DNA from: CAYSCW01 sp964449165
Lineage (GTDB): Bacteria > Acidobacteriota > Aminicenantia > Aminicenantales > Aminicenantaceae
DNA: 37,211 bases
Assembly: GCA_964449165.1 (NCBI GenBank)
Contig: CAYVAT010000031.1
Span: forward strand, 1-37,211
Direction: 5' to 3'
Both the position numbers and the translations under genes were made by a program. Position 1 is the stretch's first letter, and the number at the start of each line of letters is the position of its first letter. This document shows positions 1-7,748 of this stretch, piece by piece. Under the pieces are notes generated by a model that searched no databases, was not told the origin of the DNA, and saw nothing but the letters and a program-made list of their open reading frames with translations.

Positions 1-329
1 TTGAATAATTAATTCTTCTCATTTATACCTATCTGAATTCTATATCCTTTTTCCTTAATATTCATTTCATCTATATCATATATCAATGGCACAAAAATAG
101 TTAACAAAATCGACAGAAAATAACTAAAATCATTGATTCATCGCAATAATGATAGCCGAGAGATTGAAATAAAATTTTTGATATGATCTTATAATAAAGA
201 ATAATTACTGGCAAAAAAAGGGAGAAAAGCTTAACAAACTTTTTACAATCTTTTAACAAAACTTTGACAACTTTCACCCTGGCAAAGTTAAACTTATCAA
301 TAGAAGAGAAATGAGCTAGGAGATATGAA
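1..329. other. AT-rich leader region upstream of the first gene
   Basis: No convincing gene is seen here. The stretch is strongly AT-rich, and the only open frame on the minus strand has no ribosome binding site and no recognisable protein character. A TTGACA hexamer at 263-268 could be a -35 box for the gene starting at 330, but I see no good -10 box at the right spacing, so I do not call a promoter. The ribosome binding site of that gene (GGAG at about 318-321) lies at the end of this stretch. Confidence 0.4.
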
Positions 330-842
330 ATGAAAAAATTCACAACTTTGTTAATTGTCTTCTCTTTAGTGGTTCTTTCAAGTAATCTGTTTGCGAAAGA
401 AAAACAAGGTACTAATCTTATAATTCAGAAAAGTAATGCCCAGCAAGTAAGAGGCGAACTCATCGCAGTTAAGCAGAACTCACTTCTATTACTGGAACGA
501 GAATCAGGAGCCGATGTGTCTGTTGATTTAAGGGAGATAAAGTTCATCAAAATTAAAAAGAAATTAGGAGTCTTTCCAGGAGCTGGTCTAGGATTGATAA
601 TTGGATTGGGCGTAGGACATGTAGTGGGTTCATCTATGGAACCCGAACGGAGTATTATCAATTATGCTGCTTATGGTAGACTCATCGGTGCATCCATAAG
701 TTTTATTTCTGGGTTATTAATTGGTGGCTTAGTCTTCCCAGGAGGAAGTGAAACAATCCGGATCGGAGGAAAGTCTGAGACAGAAATCCAAGAGACTCTA
801 GAAAAACTCCGCCCCAAAGCCCGAGTTAAAAACTTTCAGTGA
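330..842 (+). CDS. Small exported glycine-zipper protein of unknown function
   Basis: The 170-residue product begins with a clear signal peptide (about residues 1-22, ending near NLFA). A short beta-rich segment follows at about 30-75, with a pattern of the type GELIAVKQNSLLLL, as in small SH3/Lsm-like domains. Then come two glycine-rich hydrophobic stretches (about 83-105 and 118-140) that resemble glycine-zipper membrane hairpins. The ATG has a good ribosome binding site (AGGAG, about 7 nt upstream). It stands alone, convergent with the histidine kinase gene further on. Exported proteins of this layout are common near envelope genes in Acidobacteriota and Bacteroidota, but I know no function. 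The localisation call is inference from the sequence. Confidence 0.7.
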   Translation: MKKFTTLLIVFSLVVLSSNLFAKEKQGTNLIIQKSNAQQVRGELIAVKQNSLLLLERESGADVSVDLREIKFIKIKKKLGVFPGAGLGLIIGLGVGHVVGSSMEPERSIINYAAYGRLIGASISFISGLLIGGLVFPGGSETIRIGGKSETEIQETLEKLRPKARVKNFQ

Positions 843-1238
843 TTACCCATAGACGTATCGAGAGCCGCACTAAATAGAATCCATAACTTTCTGATTTCAC
901 CTATGTCAGGCAATTGACAAATTTACCACTTTTTCGGCAATTTTTCTAGCTCCCGTAAGAATCCTAATTTCTGTGACAGTTCCAACAGCAATCAAGGAAG
1001 CTAAATTGGAGCGGGGATTATCTCGTCTCTATTTTTCAATAAAAAAGCTGGCTGCTTCATAATTATAGGATAATCAATCGAAGGAGTCTCTGCCCAACCA
1101 GCAAAATAGAGTTTTATAATAGAATTAATATAAAATATATAATTTACCAAGATTAATTTGCTGCCAATTTTGTTGGAAGGAAGCTTTTAATAAATTTAAA
1201 AATTTATTAGATAAAAATTGCCATGAATTCTATCAATA
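843..1238. other. Intergenic region between convergent genes
   Basis: About 400 bases without a supportable gene, lying between two convergent genes. It contains one copy of a 34-bp repeated element (1003-1036, described separately). It also contains an AT-only perfect inverted repeat with 10-base arms at 1188-1209 (arms TAATAAATTT / AAATTTATTA, spacer AA), just past the stop of the leftward histidine kinase gene. That repeat may be a weak transcription end for the kinase transcript, but no T tract follows it on either strand. Confidence 0.4.
1003..1036 (+). repeat. 34-bp repeated terminator-like element, copy 1
   Basis: This stretch matches 10821-10854 at 30 of 34 positions in the same orientation. 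The core is GCGGGGATTAT followed by a short complementary arm and then a T-rich tail, so it can form a small hairpin followed by CTATTTTT. In this copy the stem is partly held by G-T wobble pairs. It looks like a duplicated intrinsic terminator or a small dispersed repeat. I see no gene ending directly in front of it. Confidence 0.5.
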
Positions 1239-2843
1239 TCATCCACGCTGTTTTGGCAATAATACAGTAAACGTGGTTCCTCTTCCGAGCTCACTTTGGA
1301 CCAAAATATTGCCATGATGGGCCTCTACAATCTCTTTCGCTATCGCCAATCCAAGCCCGGTTCCTTCAACATTGTATGATTTTGCATTTTGCGAACGATA
1401 AAACTCGTCAAAGATCTTAGAAATATCTTGAGGAGCGATGCCGATGCCGCTGTCTGCAATGCTTATTTCGACAAAATCTTCTCTCTGTTTCGCAGATACA
1501 ATGATCTCGCCGTGATCTCCAGTGTATTTCACAGCATTGCTCAATAAATTGGAGAATATTTCTTTAAGACTCTGTCTGTCAGCCCAGACTCGAGGGAGAT
1601 TCGGAGGAATTTGAAAATCGATCGAAATGTTTTTCTGCCCGGAGCGATCCCGGATATCAGCCAAGATCTCAATAAGAAAGCCTGCTATTTGAACAGGTTC
1701 CATATGATAAGCCCCTAACGCAGATTTGCGATAAGAAAGTAATAAGAAATCATCGAGCAATTCCAACATTGTCGAACTTCTTCGTTCGGCTGTTTTTATC
1801 AAATCTTTCTGTTGATCATCTAGTTCAGAAGCATTTTCTCCTAAAACCAAGCTCAGGCAGCTTTTAATAACAGATAGATGTGACCGTGATCCATGTTCAA
1901 TTCTTCGCATGAAATCCGACTTCATATCATCGAGAGCACGAAGTTTCTTATTTGCGTGGCTTAACTTTTCGTTTGTCTCCTTTAATTTTTTTGTCGCCTT
2001 TTTTACTTCGTTTTTCAGCTTCAAGTTCCACTCTTCGATTTCCTTGCGGGATTTCCTCAATTTAGCTGTCATCTCATCAAAAGATTTGCCGAGCTTTCCA
2101 ATATCATCAGAATGGTAAATTCCGATTTGGTAATCGAGATCTCCTTCAGCTATTTTGTGAGTTCCTATTATCAATTTGCGAATAGGGGTATTAACAAATA
2201 AATAGATGATAAGGCTGATACAAACAGAAATAAACAAAAAGGAAAAAATCAAATAAATAATGATTTGTTTTCGGCCTGAAGCTATTTGTTCATCAAAATT
2301 CTTCAATGATACTAAAATATCCATAACGCCCAGAACATTTTGCTCCTTGGGGTGAAAATGACATGCATTGTTATAGCATTCTGGTTCGTTATACAGAGGA
2401 TTCACAATCCCAAGTACTCTATTCCCTCTTTCTGACTTAAAAATCCTTGTCAGCGATTGTGAAGAGGGTTTTTTCAAAGGGACTCTTTCACTATGGCAAG
2501 TGAAGCACGCTTCGGCTTGCTTATCGATATGCTTTCCAACTTCCTCTACAGAATCAGCTGCAATAATCTTTCCTTCTTTATCAAATATTCTGACACCTTC
2601 AATTCCCTCTTGTTTTCCAATATCCTCAATCGTTTTCCGAATATAATCACTCCGAGCGGTCAACATTTCGTACTTAATGCTCTTTTCAATAGTTTGTCCT
2701 AGTTGAAGGGCATTTTGTTGTATTCCACTTAGAAGATGTTTTTTCTGCAGGCTTAAGCTTACAAAAGCGAATATTCCTGTTGCCAGGATTAAAACAACGG
2801 TTAGATAAAAAATTAATTTTGCGGCTAGGCTTTTTTGCAGCAT
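1239..2843 (-). CDS. Membrane sensor histidine kinase with haem-attachment-like motifs
   Basis: Sensor kinase, 534 residues from the ATG at 2843; an upstream in-frame ATG at 2879 would add 12 residues, and neither has a strong ribosome site. I prefer 2843 because the protein then opens MLQKSLAAKL directly before the first membrane segment (about 8-30). The periplasmic domain holds CFTCH (C113-H117) and CYNNACH (C156-H162), a CxxCH and a Cx4CH, typical of covalent haem c sites. A second membrane segment is at about 190-215, then a HAMP linker, a coiled coil, the HisKA helix with phospho-acceptor histidine in IEHGSRSHLS, the N box (SNLLSNAVKYTG), G1 (DSGIGIAP) and G2 (GTGLGLAIAK). The H box is unusual (EHGSRSH in place of SHELRTP). 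The response regulator lies 158 bp upstream on the same strand. Redox or gas sensing is inferred. Confidence 0.87.
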   Translation of the reverse strand: MLQKSLAAKLIFYLTVVLILATGIFAFVSLSLQKKHLLSGIQQNALQLGQTIEKSIKYEMLTARSDYIRKTIEDIGKQEGIEGVRIFDKEGKIIAADSVEEVGKHIDKQAEACFTCHSERVPLKKPSSQSLTRIFKSERGNRVLGIVNPLYNEPECYNNACHFHPKEQNVLGVMDILVSLKNFDEQIASGRKQIIIYLIFSFLFISVCISLIIYLFVNTPIRKLIIGTHKIAEGDLDYQIGIYHSDDIGKLGKSFDEMTAKLRKSRKEIEEWNLKLKNEVKKATKKLKETNEKLSHANKKLRALDDMKSDFMRRIEHGSRSHLSVIKSCLSLVLGENASELDDQQKDLIKTAERRSSTMLELLDDFLLLSYRKSALGAYHMEPVQIAGFLIEILADIRDRSGQKNISIDFQIPPNLPRVWADRQSLKEIFSNLLSNAVKYTGDHGEIIVSAKQREDFVEISIADSGIGIAPQDISKIFDEFYRSQNAKSYNVEGTGLGLAIAKEIVEAHHGNILVQSELGRGTTFTVLLPKQRG

Positions 2844-3001
2844 AAAATTTCTGCTCGGGCGACCCTCAAATAAAAGCATTAAATATGAAGACGTTGATAA
2901 TGATTTGTGCTTTGCTTTTGATATTTACCTAAAATTTTTTCTCTTTTTTAGTTGTTCTTTCTATAATTTTCTTGCTGACTATTGAATTCTCCAATGGGCA
3001 T

Positions 3002-3430
3002 TTAATATTTTTGTGGTTGTTTTTTTAATAATTTTTCGATGCGGAGAAACAAGTCCTCTGGTTGAACCGGTTTATCAATATAGTCATCCGGCCCCTCCAG
3101 GCCGTGTTGAGTCGTATCGAATGCGAATCTCGATCCAGACTTTTCCTTCACGGCAGAAACAAAAATGATTGGTGTATCTCCTAATTCTCGGAATTCTTGA
3201 GAAGTTTTAATATCGTGACACAGAGAATATCCATCAAAAATGGAATCCATCATAATATCAAGCAGAATAAGATCTGGTTTTTCTTCAATGATCAGCTTCT
3301 TTGCTTCCTGAGGATTCTTGGCGGCAACAACTTCATAGGACTCAGATTTTAACATCAAGGATATTACTTTCCTAAAATCTTGATCATCGTCAATAACTAG
3401 TATTTTGGCCTTGTAATTGATAGAGCCCAT
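3002..3430 (-). CDS. Single-domain response regulator (receiver only)
   Basis: 142 residues that form one CheY-like receiver domain: acidic pocket DDD near residues 14-16, phospho-acceptor aspartate in LILLDIMMD (about residue 57), the conserved serine in FVSAVKEK and the lysine in IDKPVQPEDL. There is no output domain, so it acts by phospho-transfer or protein contact. The start is secure: a strong AGGAGGT ribosome binding site sits 5 bases before the ATG. It is the first gene of a leftward pair with the haem-motif kinase, 158 bp downstream. A promoter with a palindrome is visible at 3580-3608. The partner of the receiver is inferred from position. Confidence 0.88.
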   Translation of the reverse strand: MGSINYKAKILVIDDDQDFRKVISLMLKSESYEVVAAKNPQEAKKLIIEEKPDLILLDIMMDSIFDGYSLCHDIKTSQEFRELGDTPIIFVSAVKEKSGSRFAFDTTQHGLEGPDDYIDKPVQPEDLFLRIEKLLKKQPQKY

Positions 3431-3922
3431 TGGTTACCTCCTCTGATAACATGCGAAGATCGTCCTTTTCTCCATTTATTCATAGGTCTAGCCGTGTTCA
3501 TTGCACTCCTTCTAATTTGAGATTTGCAAAGATGTCTGAGAGAACCAATAAGAAATGTACGATTGAAATCATATCAATTATAGTAATAATTACTATAGAT
3601 CTTGTCAATTCTATAATAATTCTAAAGTTTGTTCAAAAAATTATGGATCGAGCAACTCCATCTATGGATTTTTGAGTTTAACAAATTCAAAAAGCCGTTC
3701 AAGCCTTCTTGATGCCCAAATCCAACTCTTTAATACCATCCAGTTGCCACGGCAGCAGAGACGATTCAAAAAACGGGCCAGAAGACATGAAGTGATCTCA
3801 CTAAACTGACACCCCTAGAATGAGTCAGGCATGAGATAACATCTCTTCCTAAAAGAGTAAACAGGAGTTAACAATCAGAAGGATCTTCAGACAACTAACG
3901 TTGTCTATAAGAACGGCGCATA
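3431..3922. other. Intergenic region with regulator promoter; otherwise nothing recognised
   Basis: About 490 bases without a supportable gene. The left part holds the promoter and palindrome of the leftward two-component pair (3579-3608). An inverted repeat with arms TTTTTGA / TCAAAAA occurs near 3670-3697 and may act as a transcription end. From about 3700 to 3922 I see no gene; this part may be decayed sequence belonging to the permease remnant that starts at about 3947. Confidence 0.4.
3580..3608 (-). promoter_or_regulatory. Sigma-70-type promoter overlapping a 19-bp inverted repeat
   Basis: On the minus strand TTGACA (3608-3603), a 17-base spacer and TACTAT (3585-3580) make a good housekeeping promoter about 150 bp upstream of the response regulator ATG. 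A nearly perfect palindrome (3579-3597: arms TATAGTAAT / ATTACTATA, one central base) covers the -10 region and part of the spacer, as an operator for a repressor would. The regulator is not known. Confidence 0.55.
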
Positions 3923-3946
3923 ATGTATATATTTCACGCCATTCTA

Positions 3947-4281
3947 GACTTCTCCTCCCATAATCCCTTGGGAAAACAGTTGAAGATGATGAGGCCTCCC
4001 CAGAATAAGTATGAGACATTCACTGTGATCGGTGTGGTTGAGGATTTTCATTATGTATCTTTGAGGGAAAGAATACAGCCGCTGGCTCTTTTTTATCGGC
4101 AGGAGCACAGGGCGCATTTCCTTCCGGATTAAAACAGAAGGAGCTTCTGAGACAATTGCGGCTTTGGAGAAAAAATGGAAAGAGTTTTTACCTGCCAAGC
4201 CCTTAGAGTATTCTTTCCTCGACGAAAGATTCACCAGTATATACAGGTCTAACCTGCTACCTCAGATCCCATCCAATCTCT
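3947..4281 (+). pseudogene. Frameshifted remnant of a MacB/FtsX-type ABC transporter permease
   Basis: Two adjacent reading frames carry consecutive parts of the C-terminal periplasmic region of a MacB-like permease. The first (frame of 3923) reads NPLGKQLK ... ETFTVIGVVEDFHYVSLRE ... LALFY. The second, shifted by one base near 4110, reads SFRIKTEGASETIAALEKKW, then KEFLPAKPLEYSFLDERF up to about 4255, and ends at a stop at 4279-4281. In intact family members these motifs are continuous and lie just before the last membrane segments, which are absent here. So it is a dead gene with both ends missing and at least one frameshift. No partner ATPase is in the window. The family is recognised from motif order, not from a search. 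Confidence 0.75.
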
Positions 4282-4353
4282 GAGAAATGAATAATTCAGG
4301 ACGAGGAATGAACAAGTATTATTTACGGGGAAAGATTGTCTGCGAGAATCCTC

Positions 4354-6510
4354 CTAGAAGCGCCAGAGATAACTCACCTTGAAGAAAAATCCTCTTTTTG
4401 TTTCGTGAAAGCTATCGCTTTCCCGATAGTCAAGGCCGTCCCATTCGATCTTTTCGAATGCCGATCCGTACCCGGTGTATATGACTGTCCCCGGAATGTA
4501 GGTAAAAGAAGCCAGGGTGTCCAGCGTGAGCCTGTCCCGGAAGCTGTTGTATTCCAGGATAGCCCGGAGGAAAAGGTATTTGTTGACCTGGAATGTATTC
4601 CGGCTGCGGATGATGGCATAGTCATAGATCTTTTGGTTGTCCGCATCGCGGAAAAAGTCGATATAAGAAAGGTTGAGGATGAAGCTCAGCTTATCCATCG
4701 GCTGGTATTGGAGATAGCCTCCCACTCTGTTTCCGTAGCCTTGATAAGGCTCTTCGGGATCATAAAAAATAGACCCTGTACGGCGGAAGAAAAGGCTCAA
4801 ATACACCTGTTTTGTGATCTGGGTTTGCGCCTGAAATCCTGCCCCTCCTCTCCCAAACCGTTCTCCTGCAAACACTTCATTGGCAAATAGGGTGTCGATG
4901 CGGAACATCGTGCTTCTGGGAAGCCAGAATCTCAAGGTGAATAGATTGACCGTCTCGAATGTTTTGTATTCGGTATCGTAAAGGTGATAACTCCAATAGA
5001 AAGGCTCAATCCTCTGGAAGAATTCGGATTTGGGGTAAAACCTGTATATGGCAAAGGCGGAAAAACGCCTTAAACCTGTTCGGGTGACATAGCCTGTGTC
5101 GATCTGGAAATTTTGGGATATATCCTGGTAGCCCAGGTCGATGAGCACCTTGCGGGTGTCGTACTGGTAGTGCAGTCCCAAAGCGTGATCGCTGGATATC
5201 TCTGAGCTGCCGTTTCTTTGTGTGAAGGCACTGAAGAGGTGGAAATCTGCGATGGAGGCCTGGGTGAGGCGGAATCTGCCGTCTGCGCCCACCACACGGT
5301 TAAAGCCGTGGCCATACTCCTTTCCGGTGTAAAATCCGCCTATATAAGAGTCTTCCTTCAACGCAAATTTATACCGGCAGATCATGAAATTCGGATGAGC
5401 ATCGATCGGATCGTCCGGCAGGTCGTCCCGAGCGTAAATGGCGGCCAGGCTACTCTTCCGGCCGAGTTTCCCGAACATCTTCAACCCGAAAATGGGATTG
5501 ATGATCGTCCTGGTATGGACAACAATACCCAGCGGGCCTTCCTCGACATTCCCAGCAAACTGGAATATGTCATTCCCCTCGAGGAAAAAAGGCCTTTTCT
5601 CGGGATAAAAGAGTTCATAACGTAAATTGATGTCGATCTGCCCGGCATCAGCTTCGACCTGGCTGAAATCAGGATTATAGGTCCCATCCAGGGTCAGGTC
5701 CGATCTCAGCCCGACTTTCCCGGTCAGGCTAAAATCCGTGTTTTTTTCATCCGTCTGCAACTTTCCCTGGGCTGTCGACAGCCGGGTACTGTGCGTCAAC
5801 GCCGGGAGTACCTCGACCACCCGCTTGTATTTCCAGCCCGTCACGGATACCGGCTGTGATTGTTTCAGCAGGCTTCCTTTATTGGCATACGTGGGCGGAG
5901 CACTGAGTAATTCAGAGCTGCGAACGATCTGCCGAAAAAAGGATACACGCAGGGTGATTGTCTCTTTCCCGGGAAAACGGATGCTCTGTAGAGGAACGCG
6001 GCACTCTATTGTGTATCCTTTATCGTCGATATTCCCTCTGCTGTACCAGACCATATCAAAGCTGTCATCCCCATTCCCATCACTGTCCATCATGGCATCG
6101 CCCTGGATCCCCTCAGGATTTATGAAGAATCCGTAAGCATCCTGCATCGTATTGAACGTATCCAGCATGATGATAACATAGTCATCTTGGAACATATTAT
6201 CACGACTGCTGACCGATGTTTTGATCTTATCCGGCTCACTGTCGAAACAACGGAAGGCAAAATAAATGTTCTCTGAATCGTAAGTCATGTATGCGATTGT
6301 TTTCTGACTGGGTTCCTTACCGTAATCCGGTTTTAATGTCTTAAAGTTTTCAAACTTTGCAGTTGTTTCCCAAGTCGCGTCATCCAAGAGGCCATCGATT
6401 ACGGGAGAGGCATTTGTCGCAGTGACGGTTACAACCTCTGCCGCGTAAACATATGAAATCAAAAAAAAGGCTATAAAGAGGGTCGAAGCAAAAATGATTT
6501 TTTTTATCAT
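4354..6510 (-). CDS. DUF5916-family outer-membrane protein with CBM9-like N-domain
   Basis: 718 residues. A signal peptide (about 1-23, ending VYA) is followed by a CBM9-like beta-sandwich domain at about 30-215: ASPVIDGLLDDATWETTAKF, YMTYDSENIYFAFRCFD, DDYVIIMLDTF and the GYTIECRVPLQSIRF strand pair are its hallmarks. The rest (about 240-718) has alternating hydrophobic beta strands and ends in an aromatic (YLWRF), as outer-membrane barrels do; it contains the DUF5916 pattern GRKSSLAAIYA / FMICRYKF. The family is widespread in Acidobacteriota and Bacteroidota and usually has no known substrate; carbohydrate handling is only suggested by the N-domain. The start has AAGGAG about 10 bases upstream. 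It is last in a leftward run after the propeller regulator and the DUF4097-like gene. Confidence 0.85.
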   Translation of the reverse strand: MIKKIIFASTLFIAFFLISYVYAAEVVTVTATNASPVIDGLLDDATWETTAKFENFKTLKPDYGKEPSQKTIAYMTYDSENIYFAFRCFDSEPDKIKTSVSSRDNMFQDDYVIIMLDTFNTMQDAYGFFINPEGIQGDAMMDSDGNGDDSFDMVWYSRGNIDDKGYTIECRVPLQSIRFPGKETITLRVSFFRQIVRSSELLSAPPTYANKGSLLKQSQPVSVTGWKYKRVVEVLPALTHSTRLSTAQGKLQTDEKNTDFSLTGKVGLRSDLTLDGTYNPDFSQVEADAGQIDINLRYELFYPEKRPFFLEGNDIFQFAGNVEEGPLGIVVHTRTIINPIFGLKMFGKLGRKSSLAAIYARDDLPDDPIDAHPNFMICRYKFALKEDSYIGGFYTGKEYGHGFNRVVGADGRFRLTQASIADFHLFSAFTQRNGSSEISSDHALGLHYQYDTRKVLIDLGYQDISQNFQIDTGYVTRTGLRRFSAFAIYRFYPKSEFFQRIEPFYWSYHLYDTEYKTFETVNLFTLRFWLPRSTMFRIDTLFANEVFAGERFGRGGAGFQAQTQITKQVYLSLFFRRTGSIFYDPEEPYQGYGNRVGGYLQYQPMDKLSFILNLSYIDFFRDADNQKIYDYAIIRSRNTFQVNKYLFLRAILEYNSFRDRLTLDTLASFTYIPGTVIYTGYGSAFEKIEWDGLDYRESDSFHETKRGFFFKVSYLWRF

Positions 6511-6673
6511 CTCTTCTTAATCTCCTTAGCGGCATGGACAAGAAAATCAAGGGACATATTATCGATTGCGTGCTTTATTTTTCGTGCCATCATCACCATC
6601 TATCTTATTATATAACAACAATTAAAGTAAACTTGTGAGGTGTTTTTTGCGTTTAACATGAGGAATACGGGAT

Positions 6674-7639
6674 TTACTTTTTCAACTGGGCAGTTCCTGT
6701 TCCAGTACTTATGAAAATCTTCCGTTTTGATTTTCCTTTTGTGAAGGACTTCCTGTAGTATTTGTCATCACCTTCCCAGTATTCTTCTTCACTGTCGAAT
6801 TTGACCGGAGATATAATCCGTCCTTTCCGGGCATGGCAGGTGAACTCGAAATGTCCGTCAAGGGATTTGCCTCTCATGTCGAGAGAGGCTGTATCGGTTG
6901 ATGAGCTTACAACCAGAACAATAAAATCTCCCTCCGGGAAAGCCACTTGGACGTCTTCTGTTCCTGAGCTGAAAGTGCCTTCCTGTTCTAGAGTCAAGCC
7001 GTGGGCATTGACATCACCTGTACCGCTTCTGACTTCAAAATTCCCCTTGCAGTTCTTAATCTCCACTTTACCAGTTCCTGAGCTCAACTCGAATTCTCCC
7101 TGTGACTCATCGGCATATACATTTCCTGTACCCGAGCTGACATCAAATTCACCCTCTGAATGGCTTATATAAAGATTTCCTGTTCCTGTGCTGACATCAA
7201 ATTCACCCTTGGCGTTGTTAATCTCGATCTCGCCCGTTCCCGTGCTCCCGTCAATCTCGATGTTCAAACCGTCGAGATAAAGGTCTCCAGTCCCTGTGCT
7301 GAATTTGATTTTTGTCTCATCGGGAACAGCTACTGTCCACTTAGAGTATCCTCTAGGATTTTTTCCGTGGTATCTTTCCCGCAAATAGAGATACGTTGCT
7401 TTTTCATCGAGTGTGGGCTCAAACCTGTCTTGTTTTTCGTAAGAATAAACCAGGTGAACATGAATGCGGTCATCACTGCTTTTTTTGAGTCGAATGTCAC
7501 CAAGAGACAGCTTGAACCGGATCTCTTTTTTCCTGTCAAAAGTTTTCTGGATCTCTTCTTCGGCATTGGTGGTGAGACTAAGGGATGCCATTAAGCCGAA
7601 AAATACAGCCGTCGTAATGAGTGTTTTTGTTTTTTTCAT
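6674..7639 (-). CDS. Exported DUF4097-like beta-repeat protein
   Basis: 321 residues with a signal peptide (1 to about 26, ending TNA). The middle (about 110-230) is a ladder of short repeats with core STGTG or SSGTG, each followed by a hydrophobic strand: TGTGDLYLDGL, TGTGEIEINNA, TGTGNLYISHS, SGTGNVYADES, SGTGKVEIKNC, SGTGDVNAHGL. This periodicity of roughly 18-20 residues is what right-handed beta-helix proteins of the DUF4097 / putative auto-adhesin type show. The C-terminus ends with another STGTGTAQLKK. The ATG has a clear AGGAGG 8 bases upstream. It sits between the propeller regulator (109 bp upstream) and the DUF5916 gene (163 bp downstream), all leftward, which suggests common control. 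Function unknown; surface or periplasmic location is inferred. Confidence 0.8.
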   Translation of the reverse strand: MKKTKTLITTAVFFGLMASLSLTTNAEEEIQKTFDRKKEIRFKLSLGDIRLKKSSDDRIHVHLVYSYEKQDRFEPTLDEKATYLYLRERYHGKNPRGYSKWTVAVPDETKIKFSTGTGDLYLDGLNIEIDGSTGTGEIEINNAKGEFDVSTGTGNLYISHSEGEFDVSSGTGNVYADESQGEFELSSGTGKVEIKNCKGNFEVRSGTGDVNAHGLTLEQEGTFSSGTEDVQVAFPEGDFIVLVVSSSTDTASLDMRGKSLDGHFEFTCHARKGRIISPVKFDSEEEYWEGDDKYYRKSFTKGKSKRKIFISTGTGTAQLKK

Positions 7640-7748
7640 TTTCCTAACCTCCTGATTTTTTTATATGCAAGGATGCTTTTCCTTTCATATAAAAAAAATA
7701 TAAATAAACGAGTCAGGGTTGTCGTCTGGAATTGAAATTCAGTACTTT

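Noticed and set aside
84..98. TGGCAC hexamer as a possible sigma-54 promoter
   Set aside because: The -12 element TTGC is absent at the right distance. The same applies to TGGCAC at about 14856 on the plus strand and to the minus-strand TGGCAC near 13375.
101..343. 80-codon minus-strand open frame at the left edge
   Set aside because: It overlaps the ribosome site and start of the exported protein, is very AT-driven and has no ribosome site of its own.
1188..1209. Perfect AT-only inverted repeat as a strong terminator
   Set aside because: No G-C pairs and no T tract after it; in such AT-rich sequence it may be chance, so it is only mentioned in the region entry.
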